NCBI GenBank assembly: GCA_014526335.1
Contig: JACTAT010000043.1
Location: 794,812 to 858,811, forward strand
DNA length: 64,000 nt
Direction: 5' to 3'
Origin: Chrysaora quinquecirrha
Taxonomy: Eukaryota > Cnidaria > Scyphozoa > Semaeostomeae > Pelagiidae
In this document: piece by piece, positions 26,101 through 41,100 of the stretch
Position numbering within the stretch: position 1 is the first letter of the stretch
Layout of the letters: each line of letters starts with the position of its first letter
Notes under the pieces: generated by a model
The model's input: the letters and a program-made list of their open reading frames with translations, nothing else
Told to the model about the DNA's origin: nothing
Database searches by the model: none
Made by a program: the position numbers and the translations under genes

Positions 26101-29100
26101 AGGCTTTCAAAATGGTAAACTCAGGTTTTGCTTTGATGAGGCATCTCCCTTGCATTTGTTTCTTTCAATTTTTTGTTGTTCACACGCTGCAGCTTGAAAT
26201 TATTGCGCTTGCATCATTCCAATGCTGTAGAAAAAGAATGCGAAAGAAGTTTGGTTGAACAAAAATGTATTTAAAAACTGTCCTGTTCTGTTCGTTTTTG
26301 TGTGAAACTCTTGTCGTGAGTCTTAGAATGTTGTCAATCCAAAAAAGGAATCCAGTTAAAAACATGTTAGCATCATGAGAAAACGCTGGTATAAGTGCAT
26401 TCGAACCTCTAATAGAGCCCAGCTCCGATAAGCGGTAACCTCCCTATAACGGCCACTTGACCTTGGATCAAAAGTGGCCACTATACTCGGAGGTTCGACT
26501 GACAACAACAGATGCATAAATAGTAATAATCTTTTAACGTAATCATTATAACCATAAAGGAGTAGAAACTATAACACACGTACTGTGACAGTTTCCCATA
26601 CTGTGCCAACACTAGGAATTCTCAGAAAATACCCTACAAAAGAAAAAATGATCGAAAATTTAGTCTTTCAGTACATTTACATCAACTAAACAGACGATGA
26701 AATAGACGATTCGGGAAAGACATGGCATGAGAGCATTTGACCACGAGGCATTGAGTTTTTACGTGGAATTTCAATATACATTTTAAATAGCGTTATAGAA
26801 CGAGGTACATAAATGTCAAATGCCCCCTCTTCCCCGTTGTTGGCAGAATTTTCCATTGGGGAAACAATGCTAAACATTTTTGCTCTATCGCTGAAAGAAA
26901 CCCTTACGTTAACAAAAACGATTGCTTACTGGACAGTGGTCCGAACTTATTTTCACAACATAGCACAGTGGTCCGAACTTCATGTAGGAAAAGGGATGCA
27001 TCCCTGTAACATTTTATTTCCTTTTTCCAAACAATAATACTTTCCTTATTCCAGGAATGTACGTAATAGTCCAGCACATTTGTAACTTTTTTGTTCATGC
27101 CACAATGATTTGATGATGACAGGTAATACAAGAGACGAATGAGATAGGTTAGCTGAAAGGCCAACAGCTCTTGTTCCCACTACAATCTTTGCTAAAACAC
27201 TTGTAAAGATAGCCTCTATTCACCTTCCCTTCTCTCTCTCAGAACAAACGTCGGTTTGGTGTCTATTGCTGCTGTTCCAAGATTCAGTTCCACTATGTGT
27301 TTGGGTCAAATATTATTCAAATGTTCGAACAATAATTGTTTCGAGGAAAGGGGGTTGAAAAAACAGTAGGAGCAATTGAAATTGTTGTTTACTACGTGCT
27401 AATGATTTTTCAATTTCTTTTGACAAGAATTGTAACCTTTTGCCTGTTTACGGCATAGCTGATATTTCTATTACTTGATTATCAACACTGTAAAACATTT
27501 TGTCCTGAATAATTATGGACAATCGAGTTTTTTGTCCATAAACTATGACCATTTTTTTGTCCATAATTTAACACTTAATTGTCCATAACTCGTCCATGAT
27601 TCGTCCATAAATTTTAAGGTTAATTTCCTACAGTATAGGGAATCCTGATTGTCCCTAAAGTGTCCCTGAACTATCCATAAAATTTATGGACACTAAAAAA
27701 TGTTACCTATTGTTCGAGAAATACCACTAGAGATTTCGAGCAATTAACCTCTATTCATGTATCAATTGTAACTTACAAAAACATTACAATGAGTCTAAGT
27801 TATTACATTAAAACCAACACTCTAGTTGAAGCTAATAATAAAGTCTAACTACCATCAAAATTATGATAGCTTGGGTGAAGTCTCTTTCAACTTGTAGCAG
27901 TATAATCTAAATAAATGTCTGTGTCAACATATTTCATTAGAAATACTATATTGTTTTTGCGTTTCTTAGACCTGTGTCAAATATCAGCAGTCTTTCCTCG
28001 TTTTCCTCGTCTTAACTCTTCAACATTCAACCTTGCCATTCACGAATACCGCATCTGAATAAGCCAGTTTCTTCTTTTCTTGCAGTGGTCCTCCATCCAT
28101 TTAAGCATCACGCAATAAGCATAACTTAAAAAACAAACAGTAAATGATAAACTTCGGTCGTTCCTTTGCGCATTTCTTTCCAAGAAATCAATTCTTTTCA
28201 AGAGCAATTTTTTAAGTTAGGGTGAACAGATTGAAAATTTTGTAATTTTGAAGGTGAAAAGCTCTGAAAGTTGAGCTGATCGAATAAATGTAGTTGATGC
28301 CAAACGCCCTTAACTTCTCTAATCCGTCATTCCCAGTACCATATACTTTTATGTTTGCTCCCCACTAACACTAAATATCACCGATATTCATGAAGATTCA
28401 CACTATAGAAAAATCGTTCTTGTTTCGTTTTTAAAGATAAAAATTTCAAATACGAAGATCAAGATGCCTAAAGTTCACCGTCTAAAATGCCAAAAGAAAC
28501 ACTAAATTTGCATTTTTGGATAACCAGGAACCCTAGCAGATTATTAAGAATATATTCATTGATTCACTCACCAATTTTTAAAATCAGCTTTGGCTTTCAA
28601 CAGAAGTTGCTCCCAAGCACCTCTTTCTTTTTGCCTTGAAACTTTCTACTTCGATCCGATGTGGACGTTGACCATTAGAAATTTGATTTTACGCGCTATT
28701 ATTTATTGAATTTTGCAAAATTTAAAAAATATGGACAAATTAGGGACAAACTCACCAAGGAGAACAATAAAGTCTTTTAGGGTCAGAAATATTCGGGATA
28801 ATTATGGGACAATGTAGGGACAAGAGTAGTTTGGAATTAGGGACGATTTAGGGGTGAGATGTAGAACTGACACTAAATCAGTAATAACATCATTTGTCCA
28901 CAATATTAAAGGACAAACAAGGGACAAATTAGTGTTAAAATAGGGACGAATGCAATTTAGGGGCGTTTTCCCTAAAATTCATGGACGATCTGTTTTACAG
29001 TGAACAGTTAGATTGCAACCCAAACGCGAAATTTCTCCTTTGACTATGAGAAAATTACAATTTTCTCCGTTCCAGAAAATACACGTCCATAATTTTAAAA

Positions 29101-32100
29101 ATTTAATACTCTACCCTTATTCTTGCAAGCCATATCTTTTAATTCTTGCACACGATACTGCGGTGGTCCAACCACGAATGTAAATACTCGTATCTAAAAT
29201 AAAATTTGAAACTATCATATATATTAGGATGTATCCGTTGTCGGCAGGCTAGTACTTGATGCTAGAAACATACTAAAAATTGTAGCTTTTAAGTTTTTTT
29301 AAATTCAGGGATTTTATATTTTCACTATAGTAATAAATGTAGCAATGAAACAGAAATTAGGGCATTCCTTTGGACCAAAAGGTATCTAAATTATGTATTG
29401 CTCTAAATTGCATGATAATCTACTTCAACTATTGCAAAGGCGATGAAAACCATTTTTTAAAAGTTACCCGAAGCCAAGCGTACATAGAGTATCACAGAAA
29501 CTTGGTTTCCCTTTCCTTTATTAGCACACAATGTACCTTCGTCGATGAAGCAGGGCCGCCGAGAGGCATGCCGGGCCCCGGGGCCAGGCCCCTTATGGGC
29601 CCCCCGGATCTGAAGGTGTCAGAAATTTTTTTGAACCACGCCCTCCTATGCACCGTTAAAACGCTGCTTCTAGTTGGAAAAGTACACTGTTGAAAATGTT
29701 TGCAAATTCTGCAAGCGAGCAGAAATTTTATTGTTCAAATTGAAAATAAAGTTACAGCTGAGTGTAACTACAAGAAAGGAAAATGCTGATAAGTCCTAAA
29801 AATCACTTTGGGAGCCTTTTTATGTGCAAAGGCATTAATTACGTCACTGAAGTCTATTTTTTTCGTAAGTTCACTCCAAATGCTTAGAATAGCCAAGTCG
29901 TTCAATCTTTCCTGTGTCATTGTGCTCGCAAGAAGTTTTGATGAGCTTGAGTTTGCTGAAAGATCGCTCTGCTGAAGCAACTGTAACTGGCATTGTGCAA
30001 AATATCCTCAGGGCAATGCATACGCTTGGGAATATCTCACCAAGCTTGAATTTGCTGATTTTGTTCAAGAGAATGAACGGACCCTTCTCCAAAATTCTTC
30101 TCCAAAGTTTGCAGCATGAATTGTTTTCAGATGAATCATTTTTTCTCTCAGTTCATCTTGCGAGATATCGTCCTTGTATTTCTTTGCCAGGGTAACACAG
30201 GCTGCCGAAATTTGCTGCTTTGTCAAGGCAAGGTATCTCCAAAGGAAACCAAACATATCATCTATTTTGTATGCAGGATCATAGCGTTTTGAGAGGCCAG
30301 CAATGACTGAATCGATAATAAAATAGAAATCATCACGTCTAAATGCTGCTTCTTCCACTGCTTCAACTGCATCACCTTCTGGGGAAACATCTTCTTGCGT
30401 CTCGTCGAAAAATGGTCTCCTTTTCGTCTTTCGTTTGGCTGGGAGATTTGAATCAATTTGCATTTCTTCTGCAACCAACTTAGACTTATTCACAATCTGA
30501 TGTCACTTGCTGCGCAATTCTTTAAGGTCGTGCACAAGTGACTTAAGATATGAGACCTCTATATCAATAGTGGCTTGCCTTGCTTGTATGATCTGGTTTC
30601 TTTGATCGATCGCTACTAAAATCTTCAACGAAATTGCAGACATGAGGATGCAAGTAAAAGAAGAGATGTACTTTATGGTACCATTTACTTCATGGAAGTC
30701 TTAGGGGTAAGATTCAGCGTATGAAGTTGCTCTAGAGCAGACCGTATACCTGGAAGATGAGCTGCAAATGGTCGCACACTTGCTACACGATCCGTCCATC
30801 TTGTACCTGACAGGCCATGTTATGAGGATCCAATGCTTCCTTGAAGAATTAACCATCGCTGGGGACAGCTGGAAAATAGGGTGTACACGGTTTGCACCAT
30901 TCCAAAAAATGTCACTACTTCTTTACAGCAAGCTGCAGAGTCTTCTCCACATAGATTTAGTGAATGGCATGCACAAGGTGAATACAGGCCCAAAGGATTT
31001 TCAGTGAGGATGTGTTGTTGGGCTCCATTGTATTTGCCCGACATATTTGCAGCGTTGTCATACCCTTGACCACGGCAGTCTGCAACTGGAATCCTAAACT
31101 GTTTCAAAGTTTCCAAGATTATCATGGCTATTTGAACATTTGAAAAATGGGGTAATATATGATATGAATAAAACACTTAAAAAGTGTACTCTTTACTTAT
31201 GGATACAATGGTGAGCGCAAACCGGGGGCTGGTACTACAACTTTTTTTTTAGTTTTACGTGCACATTAATGCACCTTATTATTATTTCATACAAACATCG
31301 CTTTGTTCCCCATGTTCCCGCTTTGTTCCCTTTGCTCCCCATGTTCCTCTTTGTTCCCGATGTTCCCAGTGTTCCTGATTTTAGAGATAGCCTACTTTTA
31401 GATATGATGTAGCGCTATGAATTGGTTTGTTGTCACAACGCAAAGTTAATTGCAAATGGAATGATTTGAGGCCCGTGATATCACTGCAAAGTGCAATAGA
31501 CAAGAAGAAAATAAGATTTTCCGGGCCCCTTGGGGCCCAGCTCAAAGATATCACTAAAACATACAATAGAGAAACAAAGCTTAATTTTACGGGCCCCTCA
31601 TGGGGCCCGGGCCCCAGGGCAGTTGCCCGGCTATCCCCCTCTCGGCGGTCCTGATGCATTGATAAACGGAATATGAGAGTAACTAGGCCTAATTACTAAT
31701 TGAAATTGCATTAAAAACGCAATTGCCTCGGTACTAACATTATTAGATCTCAAATAAAGTGAACTTTTTTAGTTTCTTCGATTTCCCACCCTCTTAGTTT
31801 GGTTTTTGTTAAAATCATACCCATGTAAAGAGAATAAAAAGGCCAAAATCCAACCATATGAACGGCACATGCCGGTACCAAAATTACATTAAATTCCCAT
31901 CGGGTTCAGTTGCCGTACTTGAAAGGAGTTGTAGCAGTCATTGCTTGAGGCTAGCAGTTCAAATTCTATTAGGGGTTGAAACTAACAGGGAGAAAGCGTA
32001 CGGGATAACAAAAAACAGCGAGGCACTTCCTTGTAGAGATGATATATACTCTAGAAGTACACTTTCAAAATAGAAGTACGTATGTTAAAGTGATTTTGAC

Positions 32101-35100
32101 GGCTATCTTTCTTAATTGGTGAACAAAATTGAAATTGTTGAATAACATCACATATAAAAGAAACTCTACCCTGCGGAGGATTTTGAATGCCATTTCCAGC
32201 CCAGCTTTCCAATTAGCTGTACTTGTTGATTCCCATTGTTTTAGTTTATTTTTGACAAACTAAGAATAAAAGACTTACATTATGATATTGTCAAAGTTTG
32301 TTATTGATAAAATATATTAGCCAACCCTAACAGAAGAAAGATACGGACAAAAAGATGCGGCAAAATAAGTGAGTACTTTGGTGAAATCACGAAAGCAATT
32401 GCTAGAAACAAACCTCTTTGTTTCTTCTTGTTGCTTGTAAAAGTTTAAGACCATAATCTTCACAGCAGATAAGTTTACTTTCATTATTGAACTGCAAATC
32501 AAGATTCTTCGTTATAGTTCAAGGTCTGATTAAAAACTCTTCTTCCCATTAATCTTTAAAGAGCTTCCAAAAAGCTGGTAATATATGAAATCATATGCAA
32601 AAACATTTCAAAACTATATTGTAAAAAAGTCGCCTTTTTATTTTATATTGACGCATCAAAGTTATCCTGCGGTTTAGCTAAAGGCCAAAGTACTGGAACA
32701 TACTGAGTTTCATGTAAGACACACTGGAAACGATTTTACGGGAAATGCGCGACATCTTGACAGAATTGTCGTTACAACAGTTTCCTAACAAAATAAAAAA
32801 ACTCGTTCATGAAGAGTTATTGACCTGGAATAGTACCACAGAACATTTCATATGCTTTTTCTAGCATAAAACTATCTAATAGTGCAAAAATCAGTGCTGT
32901 ATTAATGTTTTAGCATCTAAAAACAATTAAGCGTGGTGCAGCATCTACAAGCAATTGACACAAATTTGACGAACCAGAAATGTTCAGGGCATCCTGAAGC
33001 AAAATTTGAAATAGGTTCATTATATACTTACAAGAACGACATGAAAGAAATCATTCGTCGAAAGAGTGTCTACAATGACACTTGCTGCTAACTTGGCTAT
33101 TTGAGTTCTCAAACCTAATAAACTCCCAGATCTAGAAGAAGAGTGGAAAAAACTTAATTAGTCAGGACACTGAGGGAAGAAAAGAGGGAACACCCTGTCA
33201 AATTAGGGAGCTATTCAAAAAGGTTTGAAACAAACGCACAACACGCTACAGTGCATAGATGCCAAATCAACTGATTGGATATTGCTAGTTAGGGCAATCA
33301 ATCCAGCAACATTTTGCGTTTATCCCCATATACTTCTCTTTATACTTCGAACCCCGTAAAATGGCTAAAATTGAACCCCTGCCAGAAAGAAGACAATGTA
33401 AATTAAACCTTGTTTGTTATATTTGAGCAAAGCTATGAGGAGATAGAGAACGATGAGCTCTGATCCTGCCTGCCCCTGAAAAGTTATTATTCTAACTTTA
33501 TCAATGTAACGCAGATGTACCCTAGTTAAAAATTAAAACAGACTGTTAGATTACGCAATATAGAATTCCTAAGATAAAAAAACTGCTGAAATCATAAGAA
33601 AAAGACCACTTGCCGATCAATTAAGATTACAACATCTTTTGGGGAACTTGCTCCTTGGATATACCTTGTAGAAAAAAATGGAAAATAATATAATTACATA
33701 ATACATAATATTTTCAAATCATTGTGAAGTATGTATAAAACACCTCAGGTTTATATTTCTATGGGTAAGTAGACTGGACCATTTTATATATTCAATTATC
33801 TCGTCTTTTGGATAATTGCGAGAAAGATAAAAAGAAATATCGAGCGTAAATTTAACGTATGACCTGCAAATCAGTAGAAAAAAATGAATTGAAGCTCGTT
33901 ATTTCTTGGAAAGTTTGTCAACTGACGATAGTGTGCGTGGACAACATTTTTATCATGCGATTAACCCTCATTGGATCGATCCAACCCACTAGTTTGGCAT
34001 GTTGTAACAATCCAATAGTCCTTATGGGGACAACAAATGGAAAGGCATTTTTTCAATTATCTAAACAATGAAACAAACAGGATTGCTCAACTTCGTCCTA
34101 AGGCCCGAAATGCATTTTCTCAAATCTCAAACCGATGTGGACCATAGTACCGGCCAGATACTGGCAATTTCAGTCTGGGCATTAAAATATGATTTGCATC
34201 CCGAAAGAAGATGCTCCAAGCAAGAAAACGCGAATTTTAGAGCCCTCAGGAGTGATACAGTGAAGTATGCAGCAACTTATAGCATGCTATTTGATTGGTT
34301 GTCGGCCTGTTTCAATGTAGTATTTTCATGAAGTGGTTACGTCAGTTAATAAGTTCCATTGTTTGAGCTGTCAATCACATGTCGAATTAACCAATCTGAT
34401 ATGTGATCGAATATTGACAGCAAAGTTTTACGTAGCGTTCAAAGCACCCTAAGGACGAGGTTGACGATTGCCAGGTTAGTTGTAATGGCATTATCCTCGG
34501 TCGATCCCCGACACTCTTGTCGCAAAGGCAAACTTGCGATCCTCTGCACTACTACTATTAAGGATCGCTGCAATGTTGCATTTGACAAGTCTAGGTTTCA
34601 AATACAACAAATATTGTTATCTTCTTGGTGCCCTGTATCATAGCATTACATACCATGGTCTTCTTCTAGCATCGTAAAGATCTGGTACTCCAACAGTGAC
34701 AGGCCATGTCCTTGCTGTAATAAAAAACAGGAGAGGATTAAATGTTGATATTTTTAATTGATCTTTTTTGATACAATACCTATTCAACATTAAAAATACA
34801 TAAATATATACAAACGAAGAAGAAGAAGTAATTAAGTACTTAATATATGTACAATGAAGAAAATCAAAAAATCAGTTGTTTAATCTTCCAAATCTTCTAA
34901 AACCTATTTAGCCGAATAATAGATACTAATACTATTCCAAATGGTCATGATAATGCTCTTTCTTAGTGGTCATGTTAATGTTCAGAAGGAGGTTATTGGG
35001 AGCTTCTTTGAAAGTTAGCCAGTTAGACAAGTTTCAATCCTAATACTGAACGATATCTCATTCTAAACTTTTGTAGGATAATAATTCATAGTACTCCAGA

Positions 35101-38100
35101 TTTTTGGTCATCCAGTGCTTCCAATAGCAAGGAAATAGGAAGTAATTAAGTAAGTAAGTATTTATTCGCAACAAAATTAAAAATCTAAATACATGAAAAG
35201 TTGAATAGGATAAATACAAGAAAAGCCGAAAATTAAAATAAGGCGATCTAAGATAGCTTAAATCAAAATATAATTAGGATGTTGAAAACGTGGCAGGGAT
35301 GGCATAATAAAAGCCCAAAATGTGGGTCTTATTTTCATTATGGTCCCTCTGAACGAAAAATGAAGGGTAAATGAAAAGAGCAAACTTTCTTACCTTAGGA
35401 AAATTTGGTCATTTGAGAGAGAAATTACTTCCAAACAAAGGAAAAGGATGGAAAATTTGGATGTTCAAAATTAAAGGCATTATGTATCATTAACACAAGC
35501 ACCAAAATGGATCCTCTTGTATTGCATCTACTGTTGAAAGTAGGTTCTCAAGCCTGAATATTTTTTGTTTAGCAGCGTAGAAACCTGGTCTACATAGTTT
35601 CTATTAGTTGTTAAAAAGCGTTGTAGTGGGAGGGAAGCAAAAAATGAAAGAACAAAAAGGCCGAGCAAAGTAGGAGTGAGATAAAGTAGATCATTGAGTC
35701 AAGAGCTGGCAATTGGTAAAGCATTATTATCTTACTAAACTGGACGCATAAAAATCAATACCTCGAGGATAAGTAAGAGTTGAATAATGCAGATACCTGG
35801 ATATTGGCGATGAATGCCTTCAGCACTCCCAAAGTATTGCCATGAAAGATCAGGAAACATTGCAAAATTATCTTTAAATACTTTGTTCAGTCTTTTGGTC
35901 CATTTTATATCCCTTGCAACTTTCGGCGCTGTTTTCGAGAAAAATTAAGCAAGCTGATAAAAAAGAATACACTCGACTTTTTAAATAATAGTTTTGTCTA
36001 AAAACAATCATTTATTGTTATAAATTAGACTCCTAATTGTCTTTTTGTCGAAATCTATAACATATTTCAGTCTCCTGTTTCATCGACATTATTTTGCGGT
36101 ATTCTAGCTGTATCTGAGCGGTATAATTTATTTTGATTCATTTAATTGAATCGAAATAGAAAGTTATATATTATATTCCTCTGGTGACACACCACAGACG
36201 GCTAAATATTTATGAACCATGAATACAAGATAAGAGAGCAGGCTGCCCATCATTTCGGTGAGCCAAAGAGGCGGAGAGGCCCAAATAGCTGAAAACTCTT
36301 TACACTTCCTAAGGCTCAAATGTCATTCGGCTTTTGCGAATTTCATTCGGTTTCAACATGTAAGCGTTCAATTGCTATAATATATTATATTACAGTATAA
36401 TATACTAATATATTACTTTGAAAGGTAAACACAAGGAAAACATTATGGCACTACCAGAATTCCACAACAGATGGAATTTGAACCAAACAGATTTGGCATT
36501 GCATTAATATTATATAAAATAGGCTTTGACTCTGTCCAAACTCTTCATTAGTAAAACCGGTGAATGGATTCCGCACTTTGCATGGAAATTTTAACTGCCA
36601 CCATTTCCAAGCAGAAGGGTCTTTGAATCTGTACAGGCATTGTACGGAAAAAGACTGCACACGATTCTTGTGTCCGGGAGCTTAATTTCCTAGCCAAAGC
36701 CAAGCGGGAATTCAGCTACCGTGTTGTTCAGAACTTACCCGCAAACCCCCTTCATGCACCAGTCATTACGAAAAGTCATGTGCTTGCAGCCAGTAGAAAA
36801 TTGTCGGAGTGAGAAGAGTGATATACATATTTACAGTTCAATCCAATATTCTTCAAAAGCATTTGAAGCAATTAACAAACTGATTGGCAACAACTTTTTT
36901 GTGATTTTCATGCAACGAGACAATAGCTGTTATGAAAATTTCCAATGTTATGAGTTAGGAGTGAGAAAAACCAATTCTGAGTTCAGAAGACTCGTGTTTC
37001 TACGAACCTCGGTCGTATACTTCAGTAGGAATATGTACGACACTTGCTGTTGTGTTGATTGGCACTCCAAAATGAGCATCATAACCAAGCTCAATGCCTT
37101 CTAATTGTTTGGCTGCGTAATATTTGAGTTCCTACAAAAGATTAAATCAAAACGTAAGAGCAAGGACAAAATGTCTAGAGGTACCGCAATTATTTAAAAA
37201 TATATTGTACTTTGCTAGTGTTATCATTACTAGCCTATACACAGTGTTCAAAAGAATCTGGGCTACACGCTTTTTTTTATAAGGAACCTACCTCAAGGCC
37301 TAGTTCTTGAAGTTCCTTATTTTTGGGCCTCTTTTGAGGCAATTGTAGTTCCAAAAGTTCCTTAATAGTTCCTTAATTTTAACTGCACATTCAGTGGTCT
37401 TAACAATAAAAGAGAGACATTTGCATTTGAGCAAAGCTCGAGACTACTCAAAGAAACATTGGATACATGCTTAACGTACAATTTATGTGATTTTCGACTG
37501 CAAATGAATGGAACTGGCTTTCTAATTCTTGATTATTTGCAGTGATAAAAGTATTCAACATTCAAAAGTTCCTTAATGATTTTCTCTTTAGTAGTATGAG
37601 TTCTTTAAATTTTCGGGCCTTCTATATGTAGGTTCCTTATAAAGTGGTTCCTTTTAAAAAAAAAGCGTGTATCATAATGCATAAAATCACAAAATTAGGC
37701 ATTGATAAAACAAACTTCAACGACTGTAGAATACAAAGAATGCACCATCTGCAAAAATAAATATTTAGCAATCGCATTTAATATGAATTTATTTTCACAT
37801 GATACCATATGAACCCTAAGCGGTACACATTCCAGTTTTCTTTCTTTTCAGATATATACTAACAAAATACCATTTTTGAAATATACCCCATGTGGTATGC
37901 CATTAGAAGGAGTTGAACGGGTTCTGCTGCTCCGTGATAATCATAATATAGCAAACATCTCGGTTACCCGTGAAATAGATAAAAAATACTACTTTGGAGC
38001 AGATTATCAGCAAAATATACGGAAATACTTCAAGACTTTCAAAAGTTAATTTTTTTCATTTTAAGTGCACCGCTTCCACAAATGTTTTTGAGTGGTATAG

Positions 38101-41100
38101 AATTTCGATTTGCGAGAAACAGCGGAACATATCTCTGGAAAAACTTTAACGTTTTTTCGTCTTCCTCAGAGTGTAAACGTCAGAAACAGACCAAAACAAT
38201 TGAATAGCATGTGGCTCAATTTAGTGTTTTGGAATTTCTCCAAATGAAAAATAAAAGACCGTTTCTTTGCAGACAGAAAGTTACCCCTGGGTACCACAGC
38301 CTTTCATGAGGCCCTGGCACCCAGGGTAACAGAAAGAGTTCGTTTTCTCACTCGGACTTTTCAGTTAATTATATAATATTGATGTTCCAGCTGTATCTTG
38401 TAAGCTGACTGGTATCATTAATATTGTATGGAGCCAATTCTCATCATTCTGTGGCCATCTGCCAGGCATGTCTTGAGGACATTTTTATATTTCAGAGTCT
38501 GTCTGTTCGTGGACTTGCCCAAGTGGTTTTTGATAGAATGAAAGAGACGATTTGTACCGAACAGCTCCTTATCAATTATTCATAAGACGTGTTGACCTCG
38601 CTGAACCATAAGGTCTGTCTACTCGCTTTCACGGTAAGAAATATCGCGTTCCTAGGGAAGAGGGTGAAGTAAATCAAGAGAAATATTAAATAGACATCAG
38701 AAGAAAGAACGAATTTGCATTCTTATAACCTTTTCTGAATCAACAAAGTCCTTTTCGGCTTTTTCTGCTTTTTCAGCGAGAATCTGAATAAGAATAATTC
38801 GTTAATCTTGTATAATAACTCTCCAATAATAATTTAATACCGTGGATTTATTAGAATACACTGAGCACCAGGGAACATTCATAGAATTGAATTCATAAAC
38901 GTGCAAGTCTATTGGTTTACGGTTAATAGAACACAGACAACGAATAACAGAGTAAATTGGCATTACAATTTTTTTTAATAAGCAACTGGTTAATAAGCAA
39001 CTAGGGCTAAGATGTTAATAAAAATTTTGGTAACATAGATTTCTTTATACTTTTACATCCTTGCAAACTTGTCAATTAAATTGAAAAGCCAGAAAAGAGC
39101 CAAAATAAGAGGTTTTAGGGGGTACCAGTCATTCTGCGAGGACTGAAATACTAGATATGTTAAGCGGATGTTTAGCAACTCTTGAGAACTGGACCGAAGT
39201 CCAGTTGTTTATTAAAAAAAGTGTATATGCGGCGACAGGACAAAAAATCCTTTAAAACAGCTTGCATTCCCTATATCTACTCTTAATCCAAGACATGAGC
39301 TATTAAAGGGCTCCTCCAGTCAAAAATCTTTATTCTTGCAATAGATGCTTTCAATATACCCCCTTTTCAATACGTGAAGCCGAATTGCCCTTCCCAAGCA
39401 CAGTACCGACGTGGAAAAAAATTCCTGAGAATTCCGAAAAATGTCTGCAAAAATTATATGGGTTTAATCATTTAATGTTAAATTTATCTTGTTCCCTACC
39501 CCTTGGTACAATTTAAATATCTTCTGCGTGTGTTTCTTAGTACTTATCCTGTGCAACAAAAAATCGCACGAAAGGGATGGATGCGAAGATAGAGGCCTGA
39601 AGCTGAACTATCAACATATTCTCTAAAAATCAATGAGTGTCTCGCAAGAACTGTCACTGAATAATTTCCAACAAAGTAAGATTACGATTAGCAACGTTTG
39701 GGTTTACTTTTATTTATTTGTTTTAAAGAATTTCTTTCACAATGTTCAGTTGATTGGGGCGTCTCATCCCAGAACTTAAGATTTACAATTCAGGCCTTTT
39801 TGAAGCTAAATTAAGGCGAATTAAGTGCACGAGGTGATTAAGTGCAGTATGGCATCGTGGTTAAACCAGCATTCGTGGTGTCAAGAGCTTGGTAAGTTGG
39901 GGGGTCGACCCCGATCAAGGTAGCGTCACAGTCAAGGGCCAAGGCCTGGTTGGTTCATAAGGTTTATGACATCAGTCAAGGATAGTTTAGCGAAGATAAA
40001 GAATGCATATTATTACTCTGAGGGCTCTTATCTTCCAACTGAAGAACTGCTCAACTTTGTTAGCCAGTTCTGCTGCAAGTTCAGTTCCATTAATTATCTC
40101 TACTTTCATATTGTGCGCTTCATATTCCTAAAAAACCAATAGTATAAAAATAAATAAAATCATTAGATTCCGTATTTACAGAATGTCTCTTTCCTTACAG
40201 ATTACAATATTTGAACTGTATTGTGATGAATATTTAATTTATATTCACGCGAGTTTCATCATGTAATAGAAAATATGAAGATGCGGTTGAAAATCAATAA
40301 TATAGTTCTTCACAATGTATGTTTAGAATTCTAGGATCGATATCTGACATCATAGTTAATAGAGAAATGGATTTCTCTATTAACTGTGCTGACAAGGAGT
40401 TCTGCAGGCTGTGTAGCTATATGAAGTGTGATTCATATACGATTTGTATATGAAGTGTTTTTTCGTATACATGACGAGGTTTAACTGTCGATGATAACGA
40501 CTAAAAACTAATAAAACTGGCTATTGGTTGTTGAGTACAGAATTTAAAATGAAAAAACCTTATTTAGTTGTGTCTTTACAAGGGTAAATAAGAGTTAATA
40601 TAGGTTTTTGATATCTGCAATATAAACTGATATAAAAATTACTTTACATCTTTGATACAAACAAATAGCTATGTCAAAGGAATTACAGGCCCGGACAAAA
40701 TAATGTAGACAAGGAAAGATATATTAGAACACTTAATACCGCTTACTTTTCTAATGTAAGATGTTTCCATGGTTTCTTCTGCAAATGAAGATGTCTCATT
40801 GCCAATGAGATCTGCCCAATATTCTACACTGTAAGATAGAGAATTATAGCTCATTTTATTCACTTTATAGGAACAAACTTTCGCGTTTTTCATTTTTTAT
40901 TCGCGAAAATTATTCTCGCAGAAGCTTTTATAATAAGAAATTCGCGTAATTTCATTCAGGCCAAAGTTTCTACACGACGTGTTCGTAAAAACTAATTTCA
41001 TATGTGCACCGTTGGATGTTTTACCAAGACTATTTCATGCCTAATAATAAGAACTATTCATGGATGGGTCAGTACATTTGTAAGATACTGTTGCTATCAT

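Noticed and set aside
26686..26877. 63-codon minus-strand ORF (AFDIYVPRSITLFKMYIEI)
   Set aside because: No fit to the alpha2/delta order, and the neighbouring exon 26633-26584 accounts for the segment.
26904..27164. 86-codon minus-strand ORF resembling VWA C-terminal sequence (KVTNVLDYYV)
   Set aside because: Wrong phase and no donor; the exon at 26633-26584 fits better.
32880..32999. Possible alpha2/delta exon DALNISGSSNLCQLL
   Set aside because: The exon at 32491-32414 (FNNESKLICCED) is the true continuation, with proper borders and family match.
36451..36660. 69-codon minus-strand ORF (SAWKWWQLKFPCKV)
   Set aside because: It lies between alpha2/delta exons 5 and 6, which join in phase without it, and it has no family match.
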